A DNA stretch of 64,000 nt from Pseudomonas linyingensis (GCF_900109175.1 NZ_FNZE01000019.1:24582-88581), one strand, 5' to 3'. Positions 55,141 through 64,000 are shown, numbered from the stretch's first letter. Program-made: numbers and translations. The notes: generated by a model not told the origin, from the sequence alone.

Positions 55141-55968
55141 CTACAGAGCGTCGAGAAACTCGCCGACCAGACGATTGAACAACGCCGGGCGCTGCACATT
55201 CATGCCATGGGAAACCCCCGGCAGGATCGCACGCTGCGCCCCCGCCAGATGCCGCTCGAGCATCTGCAACACCACCGGAAACGGCTGCGGGCTGCGCTCA
55301 CCGCCCAGCAACAGTGCCGGGCAGCGGATTTCAGCCAGCAGGGCGGGCGTCACCGGCTCCGGCCGGTCAGCAACCTGCCCCACCAGAGTGAAGACATTGT
55401 CCAGCGCCATGTGCCGGAAGCGGGCCGAGGAGCGCCGCCAGATCCCGGCACCACTGACCGTATCGACGAACAACTCCAGACCAGCCTCAGGCTGATCGGC
55501 ACGGATCAGGCGTAAAGCCTCCAGGCGGAACTGATTGCGCTCGCCCGCCGCGACTGGCGCCAGCAGGTCGGCCGCCTCGAACAGCTCGGGAGCAAAGTCC
55601 CCACCCGGATCGGCCAGCAGCAGCGAGCGCACCAGATCCGGCCGTTGCGCCGCCAAGCGCAGCGCAATATTGCCGCCCCGAGAGTGACCCAGCACATGCA
55701 TCGGCTCGCCCTGGCGCTCGATCAACTCGACCAGATCAGCGACATGCTGCAGCGTGGAAAAGCCCTTACCTTCGCCATTCCAATGCTCCGGATAGCAATG
55801 CCGAAGACTGACCGCCAGCACCCGATAGCGCTCAGCCAGCACCGGAATCTGCGCCGACCAGAAGCGGTAGTCACATAGCGAGCCATGCACCAGCAACAGC
55901 GAAGGCCCCGAGCCCTGCTCGAGCCCCTTCAGTTCGTAATCCGACAGCCGCCAAACCACTGGCTCCAC
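55141..55968 (-). CDS. Alpha/beta-fold hydrolase
   Basis: 275 residues. The oxyanion region is LLVHGSLCDYRFW (near 28-40), the nucleophile serine is in LGHSRGGNIAL (near 93), the acid probably in LLADPGGDF or later, and the His in GVSHGMNVQRP (near 255). It resembles small-molecule hydrolases of the MhpC/BioH type; the substrate is not evident. The open frame runs to 56091 but then overlaps a terminator and the tRNA-Val gene, so I place the start at the GTG at 55968 (VEPVVWRLSD) with GAGG upstream. Confidence 0.75.
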   Translation of the reverse strand: MEPVVWRLSDYELKGLEQGSGPSLLLVHGSLCDYRFWSAQIPVLAERYRVLAVSLRHCYPEHWNGEGKGFSTLQHVADLVELIERQGEPMHVLGHSRGGNIALRLAAQRPDLVRSLLLADPGGDFAPELFEAADLLAPVAAGERNQFRLEALRLIRADQPEAGLELFVDTVSGAGIWRRSSARFRHMALDNVFTLVGQVADRPEPVTPALLAEIRCPALLLGGERSPQPFPVVLQMLERHLAGAQRAILPGVSHGMNVQRPALFNRLVGEFLDAL

Positions 55969-56008
55969 CTGAACAACCTCGCCGCGCCAATTTCCCGGAA
56001 GCAGAAAA

Positions 56009-56041
56009 CAGAAAAGCCGGTCAAAATGACCGGCTTTTCTG
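56009..56041 (-). terminator. Rho-independent terminator of the tRNA-Val pair
   Basis: CAGAAAAGCCGGTCA-AAA-TGACCGGCTTTTCTG, perfect 15-base arms, 6 bases after the second tRNA on the minus strand. Confidence 0.9.
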
Positions 56042-56046
56042 TTATT

Positions 56047-56123
56047 TGGTAGGCACAATTGGACTCGAACCAACGACCCCCACCATGTCAAGGTGGTGCT
56101 CTAACCAACTGAGCTATGTGCCT
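56047..56123 (-). tRNA. tRNA-Val (anticodon GAC), copy 2
   Basis: 77 bases with an encoded CCA. The anticodon stem CCACC/GGTGG holds the loop TTGACAT, giving GAC. It differs from its neighbour only by one compensated base pair in the acceptor stem (AGGCACA/TGTGCCT here, AGGCGCA/TGCGCCT there). Confidence 0.95.
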
Positions 56124-56129
56124 GCAATT

Positions 56130-56206
56130 TGGTAGGCGCAATTGGACTCGAACCAACGACCCCCACCATGTCAAGGTGGTGCTCTAACCAACTGAGCTAT
56201 GCGCCT
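56130..56206 (-). tRNA. tRNA-Val (anticodon GAC), copy 1
   Basis: 77 bases with an encoded CCA, first of the tandem pair on the minus strand and only 6 bases from the next. Same arms and anticodon GAC as the other copy, with acceptor stem AGGCGCA/TGCGCCT. A shared promoter is expected in 56207-56389. Confidence 0.95.
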
Positions 56207-56389
56207 GCAGTGGGCCGAAATACTACGGAGCAGCCGCTCACCCGTCAACACTTTTTTGGCTAACCTACTGAAAAAACACCATCTTTTGGCGTATTCCAGA
56301 TCTCAGCGGTCTTTCGTCTCGCTGGCAGCCCGGAAAAATCCCGCGTAGGATCGAATCACACGTAAAGGATATACAACAGAGGTTGCAAA

Positions 56390-57673
56390 ATGGCGTACAC
56401 CCCCTATCCGCAATCCTACTACGCCTTTTCCGCCAACCCGGCACCGCAACGCCCGCCCCTGATCGGCGAGCACGAAACTGATGTATGCGTCATCGGTGCC
56501 GGCTATACCGGCCTGTCCACTGCCCTGTTCCTGCTGGAGAACGGCTTTCGGGTCACCGTGCTCGAGGCGGCGCAGGTCGGCTTCGGCGCCTCAGGTCGCA
56601 ACGGCGGACAGATCGTCAACAGTTATAGCCGCGACATCGACGTGATCGAGCGCAATACCAACTCACAGGCCGCCGCGTTGATGGGGCAGATGGCCTTCGA
56701 GGGTGGCCGGGTCATCCGCGAGCGGATCGAACGCTACAACATCCAGTGCGACCTGAAGAACGGCGGGGTGTTCGCCGCGTTCACCTCCAGGCAGATGGAG
56801 CATCTGGAAGCACAGAAGCGATTGTGGGAGCGCTACGGCCACACCCAACTGGAACTGCTCGATCGTCAGGCTATCCGTCGGGTGGTAGCCTGCGACAACT
56901 ACGTCGGCGGACTGCTCGACCACACCGGCGGACATATCCATCCGCTAAACCTCGCTCTCGGTGAGGCGGCGGCGGTGGAGTCACTGGGCGGAGTGATTCA
57001 CGAGCAATCGCCGGTCGTGCGCATCGAGCGCGGCACCACCCCGGTGGCGCACACTTCGCAGGGCCGGGTCCGCGCCAAGTTTCTGGTGGTGGCCGGCAAC
57101 GCCTATCTGGGCAACCTGTTGCCGGAGCTGGCCGCCAAGTCGATGCCCTGTGGCAGCCAGGTCATCGCTACCGAGCCGTTGAGCGAGGAGCTGGCCCTCT
57201 CGCTACTGCCACAGGACTACTGTGTCGAGGACTGCAACTACCTGCTCGACTACTACCGCCTCTCGGCCGACCGACGCCTGATCTACGGCGGGGGCGTGAC
57301 CTACGGCGCACGCGATCCGGCCAACATCGAAGCCATCATCCGGCCGAAGCTGCTCAATACCTTCCCGCAACTGCAGAACGTCAAAATCGACTTCGCCTGG
57401 ACCGGCAATTTCCTGCTGACTCTGTCGCGCCTGCCTCAGGTAGGGCGCATCGGCGACAACATCTACTATTCGCAGGGCTGCAGTGGTCACGGCGTAACCT
57501 ATACTCATCTGGCCGGCAAGGTGCTGGCAGAGGCACTGCGCGGCCAGGCCGAGCGCTTCGACGCCTTCGCTGGCCTGCCGCACTACCCCTTCCCCGGCGG
57601 CCGCTTGTTCCGCATCCCGCTCACCGCTCTCGGCGCCGGGTATTACCAGCTGCGCGACCGCCTGGGTGTCTGA
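56390..57673 (+). CDS. FAD-dependent amine oxidoreductase (PuuB/PauB-like)
   Basis: 427 residues, DAO-type flavoenzyme. The FAD-binding motif is VCVIGAGYTGLSTALFLLENG (residues 32-52), then GASGRNGGQIVNSY, the place of the flavin in gamma-glutamylputrescine oxidases. Later come HIHPLNLALGEAAAVESLGG and SQGCSGHGVTYTHLAGK. It probably oxidises a polyamine derivative such as gamma-glutamylputrescine; no puu/pau genes are adjacent. AGAGG precedes the ATG. It stands alone. Confidence 0.8.
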   Translation: MAYTPYPQSYYAFSANPAPQRPPLIGEHETDVCVIGAGYTGLSTALFLLENGFRVTVLEAAQVGFGASGRNGGQIVNSYSRDIDVIERNTNSQAAALMGQMAFEGGRVIRERIERYNIQCDLKNGGVFAAFTSRQMEHLEAQKRLWERYGHTQLELLDRQAIRRVVACDNYVGGLLDHTGGHIHPLNLALGEAAAVESLGGVIHEQSPVVRIERGTTPVAHTSQGRVRAKFLVVAGNAYLGNLLPELAAKSMPCGSQVIATEPLSEELALSLLPQDYCVEDCNYLLDYYRLSADRRLIYGGGVTYGARDPANIEAIIRPKLLNTFPQLQNVKIDFAWTGNFLLTLSRLPQVGRIGDNIYYSQGCSGHGVTYTHLAGKVLAEALRGQAERFDAFAGLPHYPFPGGRLFRIPLTALGAGYYQLRDRLGV

Positions 57674-57732
57674 GCAGTCCCGCCAAAGCAGCAACGACAT
57701 CCTTTGGGGCCGTGCTGCTTCAGGGTTGATCG

Positions 57733-58683
57733 CTACAGCGGACACGCAGGAAGTACCGTACACGCCCCCGCCCGCGTAGCTGCCGGCAACGCCTCGCGAA
57801 ATCGCGACTCCTCCGGAACCAGCGCGCGAGAACATTGCTGAGCCTGCCCGGCCGGGACCGCACAACCCTGGTCGGCCAGCACATGAGCCAGATTGGCCCA
57901 GCCTGGAGCCAGCGTGGGTTCGACTGTAACGGCCTGTTTGAGCGCAAGCTGCGCGCCGTCAAAATCCCGCGCCGCATAACGGGCATTGCCCAGTGCAAAC
58001 CAAGCTACGCCCTCACGGGGCCAATGGCGCACAGCCGCCTCGTAGGCGCGCCCCGCCGCATCGACATGCCCGGTCTGCTCGAGATCGCTGGCGGCCGTTA
58101 GCCAGGGGCGCAACTCGGCCCGAGCCGGCAACTTGTCTGGCGGCAGCGTGAGAACCGCCCAGCGCCCACCACGCGCCCAGGTCGCATCGAAACTGGCAAA
58201 GTCGGTCACCCAGCGCCGCGTGGTGCCCGAGCGGAGGATCAACTGCTGCTTCCTGCGGTCATAGCCCACCAGCACGGCAAAGTGCCAGCGCGGATACCAG
58301 TCGAAGGCCAGATTCTGCAGCACCAGCACCGGATTACCGGCCGCTACCTCGGCGAGCAGGACTTCCAGACCAGGCGCCAACGGGTAGACCAGCAGATCAT
58401 GGTCGCGCGCGGCCGCCACCAACTCAACCTGCAGGCTGCCGTCGCGACCGGGAAGAAACACCCGATCCTTGAGCAGCCCCGGCGTGGTACTCACACCACG
58501 CTGGTTGAGCATGGTCGCCAGTGCGGCCGGACCACACTGGTACTCGGCCTGGGGGAAGAACGACACCTCGCTGAGCTCGACCCGCTCCGGCAGCAGCTCG
58601 GCCTGTGACGACAACGGCGGCACCGAGGCACAACCACCGAGAAGCAAACCAGCCAGCAACAGGCATAAAGCCTGCCGCCTCAT
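57733..58683 (-). CDS. PA2778-type cysteine peptidase lipoprotein with TPR repeats
   Basis: 316 residues. The lipoprotein signal has lipobox LLGGC (Cys18). The C39-like papain-fold domain has QCGPAALATML (catalytic Cys, near residue 50) and WHFAVLVGYD (His, near 133); the usual third Asp position reads LRSGT. Residues 215-290 hold about two TPR-like repeats (AAVRHWPREGVAWFALGNARYAARDFDGAQLALKQAV). The family is conserved in Pseudomonas with the neighbouring gene but its target is unknown. The start codon shares a base with the stop of that gene (TGATG). Confidence 0.8.
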   Translation of the reverse strand: MRRQALCLLLAGLLLGGCASVPPLSSQAELLPERVELSEVSFFPQAEYQCGPAALATMLNQRGVSTTPGLLKDRVFLPGRDGSLQVELVAAARDHDLLVYPLAPGLEVLLAEVAAGNPVLVLQNLAFDWYPRWHFAVLVGYDRRKQQLILRSGTTRRWVTDFASFDATWARGGRWAVLTLPPDKLPARAELRPWLTAASDLEQTGHVDAAGRAYEAAVRHWPREGVAWFALGNARYAARDFDGAQLALKQAVTVEPTLAPGWANLAHVLADQGCAVPAGQAQQCSRALVPEESRFREALPAATRAGACTVLPACPL

Positions 58684-59075
58684 CAATTGATGCACTTGAC
58701 GAAGCTGAAGATATCGGTCGCGCACAACATGTCAGTGATGATGAAAATCACCAGGAACAGCACGATGACACCAATGATGCCGCCAGCCGGCGCCTCGCTG
58801 AGCTGCTGGTTGAACTGAGCCAGCTCGGCATTGGTAAGGCCTTGGATACGCTGCTCGACCTGCTCGCGCTCCACGCCCAGCGTCACCAGCTTGTCCTGCA
58901 CCCCCTGATCATCCAGCATGGCCAGCAATTGTTGGCGATCGACCTGCTGTTGCTGCGCGTGCAGGACCTCCGGGGTATCGATCATCGCCGCCTGGGCTAG
59001 CGGTACTTGAACCAGCAGCAGATGGGATGCTGCCAGCAAAGCGGCCAACCGACGGGAAAATGCTCGCTTGAACAT
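58683..59075 (-). CDS. PA2779-type small exported protein
   Basis: 130 residues. The Sec signal (about 1-29, ending AQAA) is followed by a helical region (MIDTPEVLHAQQQQVDRQQLLAMLDDQGVQDKLVTLGVEREQVEQRI) and then the C-terminal hydrophobic stretch APAGGIIGVIVLFLVIFIITDM with two cysteines close to the end. It is paired with the C39-like lipoprotein gene by a TGATG overlap, so the two proteins are made together. A double glycine right before the hydrophobic tail is what C39 peptidases cleave elsewhere; processing is speculation. No known function. Confidence 0.8.
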   Translation of the reverse strand: MFKRAFSRRLAALLAASHLLLVQVPLAQAAMIDTPEVLHAQQQQVDRQQLLAMLDDQGVQDKLVTLGVEREQVEQRIQGLTNAELAQFNQQLSEAPAGGIIGVIVLFLVIFIITDMLCATDIFSFVKCIN

Positions 59076-59176
59076 TGGACTCTCCTTCCAAAGATCCAAT
59101 TGGACTATCTCAGGTCAACCCAGTTCCACTGTAGATTAGGCGAAATGCTACAGCCCGCCGCCAATGCCACACGGCC

Positions 59177-59803
59177 TTACCGACTCGGAAGTGCCCCTAG
59201 CATGTCCATGATGAATTTGCGCGTGGACGGCATAGCCTCGGCAAACTCCGGGCTCGTTTCCGGCGCGACCTTGACCAAACCCTTCAACTGCGCCCGCTGG
59301 ACCTGCTCGGCATATTTCTGCGCAAACAACTCGCGGATTCTCCTCGACTCAGTCGCCCCCTCCTGCAGCAAAGCCTCCAACACCTTACGGGTCGCATCCA
59401 TGAATACCCGGCTGCGATTGAACTGCCAGCATTGCTCCACATACTGTTTCGATCGCTGGGTCAACTTGTCATCCAACGCTGCCAGATCCCGCTTCAAGGC
59501 TTCACTTTCCAGCTCGGCACAAGCCGCTCGCCGCTGCAGGTCATCAATACCCTTCTTGAAATCGGCACTGACCGCTTGGTCATGCACGGCCAGTTGCTCG
59601 CCCAGCGCCTGCAAGCGCGCGCCGAGCTCCGACTTTTCTGCCAGCACCTGCTGGAGCAGCTTCTCGACCCCAGCAAGCTGCGTGAGATCCGTCGCCTCTG
59701 ACGCTACATGACCGTCGCGGAAACCCTGCTGATAGCCTGCCTCCCAAGCCGACTCGGATGACATACCGCCAGGCGCTCCAGCCCGAACTTCACTTACATT
59801 CAT
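59177..59803 (-). CDS. Hypothetical coiled-coil protein
   Basis: 208 residues, no recognised family. The region 35-130 is strongly helical and coiled-coil-like (LLQQVLAEKSELGARLQALGEQLAVHDQAVSADFKKGIDDLQRRAACAELESEALKRDLAALDDKL). The beginning (ESAWEAGYQQGFRDGH) is Gly/Tyr-rich, and the end (STRKFIMDMLGALPS) is amphipathic. It has no signal peptide or membrane segment. GGAGG lies 8 bases before the ATG at 59803. It is in the same direction as the PA2778/2779 pair but separated by about 100 bases; a functional link is not evident. Confidence 0.6.
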   Translation of the reverse strand: MNVSEVRAGAPGGMSSESAWEAGYQQGFRDGHVASEATDLTQLAGVEKLLQQVLAEKSELGARLQALGEQLAVHDQAVSADFKKGIDDLQRRAACAELESEALKRDLAALDDKLTQRSKQYVEQCWQFNRSRVFMDATRKVLEALLQEGATESRRIRELFAQKYAEQVQRAQLKGLVKVAPETSPEFAEAMPSTRKFIMDMLGALPSR

Positions 59804-60066
59804 TCCCAGACCTCCATGCCTGACATTCTGGGTACGAATCCTGCCCGGTCGCTGCAGCGATATCCGTGAGAGCCCCCGCAAAACCCGTGATCATTGGTAA
59901 ATCAGCCCCATAGCCCCGTCCCGCCCGGCAAACCAACTCCGCCGCAGCTCACCCGCCCGAAGATACTTCGCTTCCCCGTTGCATGGCGGCCACAGCCGGA
60001 CCAGCATAGGCAGCCAATACATCGACATATCACGCCAACCTGCCTGGCGAGGCATACAAGGATCTG

Positions 60067-61905
60067 ATGAGCATGGCGTCCAGCAATACCAACGAACAAG
60101 CCGACACTGCAGCGGTCAAGCGTGCCGAGCCGGTGCGCGGCGATTTCGCCGTGGTCGCAGACCTTCTGCCCTATCTGCGCCCCTACCTCGGACGCATTCT
60201 TCTGGCCCTAGGCCTGGTGTTCGCGGCCAAGCTGCTCAACCTGCTGGTACCGATCGTCCTCAAGCATATCGTCGACGGTCTCAATGTAGAACCCAGCCTC
60301 ATGATGCTGCCGGTCGGCCTGCTTCTGGCCTACGGCGCTGCACGCATCGGCGTCACCCTGTTCACCGAACTGCGTCAGGTGGTATTCGCCCGGGTCATGG
60401 CGCGCACCTCGCGTCAGGTTACCCTCCGGGTGTTCCGTCACCTGCACGGTCTCAGCCTGAAATTCCACCTCGGCCGGCGCACCGGCGGCGTCGCTCGCGA
60501 TGTGGAACGAGGCGGCAGTGCGATTGCCGACCTACTCGACTGGACCCTCTACTCGATCATTCCGATCCTTCTGGAGGTACTGCTGGTCACTGGTGTGCTG
60601 GTGTGGGCCTACGACTGGCGTTTCGCCGCCATCACCCTCGGCACCCTGCTGGCTTACGGGATATGGACCTTTGCCATCACCGAATGGCGCACCCGCTACT
60701 ATCGTGCGGCGGTGGAAGCCGATACTCGCGCCAACGAACGTGCGGTCGACTCGCTACTCAACTACGAGACCGTCAAGTACTTCAACAACGAGGAACACGA
60801 AGCAACGCGCTACGACGAAAACCTGCGCAGCCTGGAGAATGCCAAGGTCAAGGCCACCACCAGCCTGGCGCTCCTCAATCTCGGCCAGGCGGCAGTCGTG
60901 TCCCTCGGTGTCACCGCAATGATGTGGCTGGCCGCCGACGGGGTCGTTGCCGGCAGCCTCACGGTCGGGGATCTGGTGCTGGTCAACGCCTATCTGCTGC
61001 AGCTTTCCGCGCCACTGTTCCTGCTTGGCATGATGTACCGCGAGGTGAAGCAGGCGCTGACCAACATGGAGCGCCTGTTCGGCCTGCTCGACGAGCGTCA
61101 GGATGTGCAAGACGCCCCGGACGCCCGGCAACTGGTTCCCGGCCAGCCGCAGGTGCGCTTCGAGAGCGTGCAATTTGGCTATGACCCGCGCCGACAGATA
61201 CTGCATGACGTGGATTTCGAAATTCCCGCCGGCGGCACCGTGGCCGTGGTCGGTCACTCCGGTTGCGGTAAATCCACCTTGGCCCGACTGCTGTACCGCT
61301 TCTACGACGTGGATGGCGGCCGTATAACGATAGCCGGTCACGACCTGCGTCAGCTGACCCAAGCCTCGGTACGCAGCGCCATCGCCATCGTTCCGCAGGA
61401 CACCGTGCTGTTCAACGAGAGCATTTACTACAACATCCTTTATGGCCACCCGGGCGCCAGTCGTGAGGAAGTCGAGGCCGCGGCTCGCGCCGCGCATATC
61501 CACGACTTCGTGCAGAGTTTGCCTGATGGCTACGAAACTCCGGTCGGCGAGCGCGGCCTGAAGCTCTCCGGTGGCGAGAAGCAGCGCGTAGCCATCGCCC
61601 GAGCGATTCTCAAGAACCCCAGCATCCTGATATTCGATGAGGCCACCTCGGCGCTGGACTCACAGTCGGAGCGCACCATCCAGGCCGAACTGGATCACAT
61701 CCAGCTCGGCCGCACCACCCTGGTGATCGCCCATCGTCTGTCCACGGTGATGAACGCCGACCAGATACTGGTAATGAATGATGGGCGCATCGTCGAGCGC
61801 GGCAGCCACCCGCAGCTGCTGGCCCTGGGCGGGCAATACGCGCAAATGTGGCGACTTCAGCAGCAACGCGCGGAGCAGGCAGCAACAGAGCAACACGGCC
61901 GATGA
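60067..61905 (+). CDS. Atm1-type ABC exporter (half-transporter)
   Basis: 612 residues: an N-terminal membrane domain of six helices (about 45-330) and an ATPase domain. The motif YFNNEEHE (near 237), typical of mitochondrial Atm1 and its bacterial relatives, is present. Walker A is GHSGCGKST (near 395), the signature LSGGEKQR (near 499) and Walker B ILIFDEATSALD (near 520), followed by VIAHRLSTV. It probably works as a homodimer exporting glutathione-linked or sulfur compounds, as shown for Atm1 of Novosphingobium. AAGGA precedes the ATG. A macrodomain gene follows after 71 bases. Confidence 0.88.
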   Translation: MSMASSNTNEQADTAAVKRAEPVRGDFAVVADLLPYLRPYLGRILLALGLVFAAKLLNLLVPIVLKHIVDGLNVEPSLMMLPVGLLLAYGAARIGVTLFTELRQVVFARVMARTSRQVTLRVFRHLHGLSLKFHLGRRTGGVARDVERGGSAIADLLDWTLYSIIPILLEVLLVTGVLVWAYDWRFAAITLGTLLAYGIWTFAITEWRTRYYRAAVEADTRANERAVDSLLNYETVKYFNNEEHEATRYDENLRSLENAKVKATTSLALLNLGQAAVVSLGVTAMMWLAADGVVAGSLTVGDLVLVNAYLLQLSAPLFLLGMMYREVKQALTNMERLFGLLDERQDVQDAPDARQLVPGQPQVRFESVQFGYDPRRQILHDVDFEIPAGGTVAVVGHSGCGKSTLARLLYRFYDVDGGRITIAGHDLRQLTQASVRSAIAIVPQDTVLFNESIYYNILYGHPGASREEVEAAARAAHIHDFVQSLPDGYETPVGERGLKLSGGEKQRVAIARAILKNPSILIFDEATSALDSQSERTIQAELDHIQLGRTTLVIAHRLSTVMNADQILVMNDGRIVERGSHPQLLALGGQYAQMWRLQQQRAEQAATEQHGR

Positions 61906-61976
61906 TGCACCAGGCAAGTCCGCGAGCGATCATCTAACGTGAGAGTCATGCTTGCGACTTGCCAGGTCTTTATCCC

Positions 61977-62492
61977 ATGCCAGCACAGCTGCACGCCATC
62001 CAGGCCGACATTACCACGCTCGCGGTCGACGCCATCGTCAACGCGGCCAATCCGTCGCTACTTGGCGGCGGAGGTGTTTCCGGAGCCATATTGCGAGCCG
62101 GGGGAGCGAAGCTTGTTGATGCATGCCGTCGCCTTGGCGGTTGCGATAGTGGCGATGCCAAACTCACGCCAGGCTATCGCCTGCCCGCCCGTTACGTCGT
62201 GCACACGGTCGGCCCTGTCTGGCACGGAGGGCAACAGCAGGAGGCGGAGTTGCTGGCCTCCTGCTACCGTCGCGCCCTTGAGGTCGCAGCTGCGGCAGGC
62301 GCTCGTAGCGTAGCCTTCCCGAGCATCAGTACCGGCATCTTCGGCTATCCCTTCGCGCAGGCCGCGGCCATAGCTGTGGATACCGTGCGGGCAACTCTGC
62401 CGGCGCTTCCCACCATCGAGTCGGTGGTGTTCTGCTGTTTTTCCAGCGCTGACCTGCAGGTTTACACTCGGCTACTCGACGCTCTGGACTAA
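61977..62492 (+). CDS. Macrodomain protein, O-acetyl-ADP-ribose deacetylase (YmdB-like)
   Basis: 171 residues, a single macrodomain. The conserved NAAN (near 22), [15 protein letters not shown] (near 30-44) and [10 protein letters not shown] (near 120) loops line the ADP-ribose pocket. Proteins of this family remove ADP-ribose or O-acetyl groups; YmdB also acts on RNase III. Start: ATG 61977 (MPAQLHAI) with AGG upstream; a TTG further up would add six residues. It is next to the Atm1-like gene. Confidence 0.85.
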   Translation: MPAQLHAIQADITTLAVDAIVNAANPSLLGGGGVSGAILRAGGAKLVDACRRLGGCDSGDAKLTPGYRLPARYVVHTVGPVWHGGQQQEAELLASCYRRALEVAAAAGARSVAFPSISTGIFGYPFAQAAAIAVDTVRATLPALPTIESVVFCCFSSADLQVYTRLLDALD

Positions 62493-62544
62493 AGGGAGGG
62501 GAGAGAGCCACGAACCGCCCTGCCCTATTCCACGCGAAAGGCGA

Positions 62545-63486
62545 CTACTCAGCCAAGCCGAGCTTACCCCGCACCTTACCGAATAGGGCAACCCCTGCCA
62601 CCACCACACCACCGGCTACTACGCCGAAGGCGGCATTGAGCAGCGTCGGAACCAGCGCCTGAAGCACTCCCCCTATAGCGGTTCCTGCGCCCCCCGCATG
62701 AGCCAACTGCTCAATGGCATGATGCACTATGGGGATACCGTGGGTCAGGATGGCGCCACCGACCATGAACATGGCCGCAGTACCCACGACCGAAAGCCCC
62801 TTCATTAGGTATGGTGCGACGCTGAGGATCATGCCGCCGAAGCGTTTCGCCAGACGCGAATCCCGCTGACAGAGATGCAGCCCGAGATCGTCCAGCTTCA
62901 CGATTCCGGCCACCAGACCATAGACGCCGACCGTCATCACGATGGCGATTACGGATAGTACCAACACCTGCTGCATGAAGGCGGCCGCGGCCACCGCCCC
63001 CAAGGTAATGGCGATGATCTCCGCAGAGAGAATGAAGTCCGTACGTACTGCACCTTTGATCTTGTCCCGCTCAAACGTCACCATATCGACAGCGGGATCG
63101 CTCAGTGCCGCAAGCTGACGGGCATGGTCGGCATCCTCCTCCACCTTGCTGTGCAGAAACTTGTGAGCCAGCTTCTCGAAGCCCTCGAAACACAGGAAAG
63201 CGCCTCCCAACATCAACAGCGGAGTAATAGCCCAAGGGGCAAGCGTACTGATCAACAGAGCGGCAGGAACCAAAATCAGCTTGTTGAGAAACGAGCCCTT
63301 GGCCACTGCCCATACTACTGACAGCTCCCGGTCTGCAGCGACCCCGGTAACCTGCTGGGCATTCAAGGCCAGATCATCACCGAGCACTCCAGCCGTCTTC
63401 TTGGCTGCCACCTTGGTCATCACTGAAACGTCATCTAAAATAGTCGCAATGTCATCAATCAATGCGAGCAAGCTACTTCCAGCCAA
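62545..63486 (-). CDS. DUF808 (YedI-like) membrane protein with TTG start
   Basis: 313 residues. The family beginning (M/L)[45 protein letters not shown] is clear. Several hydrophobic helices follow ([73 protein letters not shown]). No function is established for DUF808/YedI. The first codon is TTG at 63486, with AGGGAGA eight bases upstream; upstream ATGs in frame have no ribosome site. It lies between the macrodomain gene and the rRNA operon. Confidence 0.85.
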   Translation of the reverse strand: MAGSSLLALIDDIATILDDVSVMTKVAAKKTAGVLGDDLALNAQQVTGVAADRELSVVWAVAKGSFLNKLILVPAALLISTLAPWAITPLLMLGGAFLCFEGFEKLAHKFLHSKVEEDADHARQLAALSDPAVDMVTFERDKIKGAVRTDFILSAEIIAITLGAVAAAAFMQQVLVLSVIAIVMTVGVYGLVAGIVKLDDLGLHLCQRDSRLAKRFGGMILSVAPYLMKGLSVVGTAAMFMVGGAILTHGIPIVHHAIEQLAHAGGAGTAIGGVLQALVPTLLNAAFGVVAGGVVVAGVALFGKVRGKLGLAE

Positions 63487-63668
63487 GTTGGTTCTCCCTG
63501 CGTGCCGGTTGTTGGTACAGGCCATCTTCGCCAATGATATCCGTGTTGCAAGTCATTTTGGTGCAGCGTGTGGTGGCGACAATAGAATGAACAGAGAGAG
63601 CAGACGAGCTCGAGATTAGAGCAGGGGCGCCCCGCAGAGCGTAGAGCAACTCCCGCGCCGAAAAGCCG

Positions 63669-63702
63669 AAACCCCGACCAGCATGTGCTGATCGGGGTTT
63701 CT
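63669..63702 (-). terminator. rRNA operon terminator
   Basis: GAAACCCCGA-CCAGCATGTGCTGA-TCGGGGTTTC forms a stem with T-rich ends just past the 5S gene on the minus strand. Confidence 0.85.
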
Positions 63703-63708
63703 GTATAG

Positions 63709-63828
63709 GTGCTTGACGATGACCTACTCTCACATGGAGAAGCTCCACACTACCATCGGCGATGCGTCGTTTCACTGCTGAGTTCGGGATGGGATCAGGT
63801 GGTTCCAACGCTCTATGGTCGTCAAGCA
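63709..63828 (-). rRNA. rrf: 5S ribosomal RNA
   Basis: About 120 bases. On the minus strand it starts TGCTTGACGACCATAGAGCG and contains CCCGAACTCAG, CGATGGTAGTGTGG and GAGAGTAGGTCATCG, the Pseudomonas 5S sequence. The two ends pair (TGCTTGACGA with TCGTCAAGC). The 3' end is approximate. This is the last gene of an rRNA operon that continues beyond the window. Confidence 0.95.
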
Positions 63829-63960
63829 ATTTGTTGGGGAATCGTTTTGAGTCGCTTCCCCTAATTGGGTATGTGATATCGGTGTATCTTCGGTAATTTT
63901 ACGCGTTCTTGCAAGCTTTCGGCCTGTCACACGCAAACAACAAATTGTTTGGGTGTTATA

Positions 63961-64000
63961 TGGTCAAGCCTCACGGGCAATTAGTACTGGTTAGCTCAAC
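63961..64000 (-). rRNA. rrl: 23S ribosomal RNA, 3' end (partial)
   Basis: The last 40 bases, read on the minus strand, begin GTTGAGCTAACCAGTACTAA and end CGTGAGGCTTGACC, matching the conserved 3' end of bacterial 23S rRNA. The rest lies outside the window. The 132-base spacer to 5S (63829-63960) shows no tRNA. Confidence 0.9.

Noticed and set aside
55969..56091. Longer start for the hydrolase at 55141
   Set aside because: It would overlap the tRNA terminator and the tRNA-Val gene; a GTG with a ribosome site lies at 55968.

Overview
The window is high-GC gammaproteobacterial chromosome, almost certainly Pseudomonas in the broad sense. The evidence is the order thrS-infC-rpmI-rplT-pheS-pheT-ihfA-merR-tRNA-Pro, the complete mdcABCDEGHLM malonate cluster, the PA2778/PA2779-type gene pair, a DUF2790 protein, an orphan ccoN, and an rRNA operon whose 5S gene and 23S 3' end close the window. 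No species is claimed. No integrase, transposase or CRISPR array was seen.

Layout: 0-5 kb, sbcD-sbcC nuclease. 5-9.9 kb, a giant helicase/nuclease. 10.2-11.1 kb, an MdcR-like LysR regulator. 11.1-14.3 kb, a 2-hydroxyacid dehydrogenase, a DUF934 gene and cysI. 14.7-16.4 kb, an orphan cbb3 oxidase subunit I followed, after a strong terminator, by a small cysteine-rich membrane protein. 16.7-29.2 kb, an indole-catabolism island. 29.3-35.3 kb, a branched-chain-amino-acid-type ABC transporter and an OprD porin. 35.4-36.3 kb, an HGGxW hydrolase. 36.6-44 kb, the malonate decarboxylase operon. 44.1-46.9 kb, a TonB-dependent receptor and a DUF2790 protein. 47-47.2 kb, gene debris. 47.4-56.2 kb, translation housekeeping genes and tRNAs. 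56.4-63.5 kb, assorted genes. The end is 5S and 23S rRNA on the minus strand.

The central system is 16.7-29.2 kb. A minus-strand operon matches the published iifA-B-C-D order of indole degraders (dienelactone-hydrolase/SnoaL fusion, SDR, StyA-like flavoprotein oxygenase, flavin reductase), followed by an outer-membrane Phenol_MetA_deg channel, with a divergent AraC regulator. Next to it is a divergent antR-antABC unit. Together they would convert indole to anthranilate and then to catechol. Downstream are an ABC importer, an OprD porin and an arylformamidase-like hydrolase that could supply aromatic substrates. The iif block is bracketed by two direct-repeat copies of an antR-like gene (about 95% identical by eye), so recombination between them would remove it exactly.

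Control signals were read by eye. A pair of 17-bp palindromes lies between antR and antA. A LysR-type dyad lies upstream of mdcA, and mdcA also has a hairpin that covers its Shine-Dalgarno sequence plus an adjacent AANAANAA (Crc/Hfq-type) motif. Further AANAANAA motifs sit at the iifC start and upstream of the oprD-like gene and the transporter binding protein.
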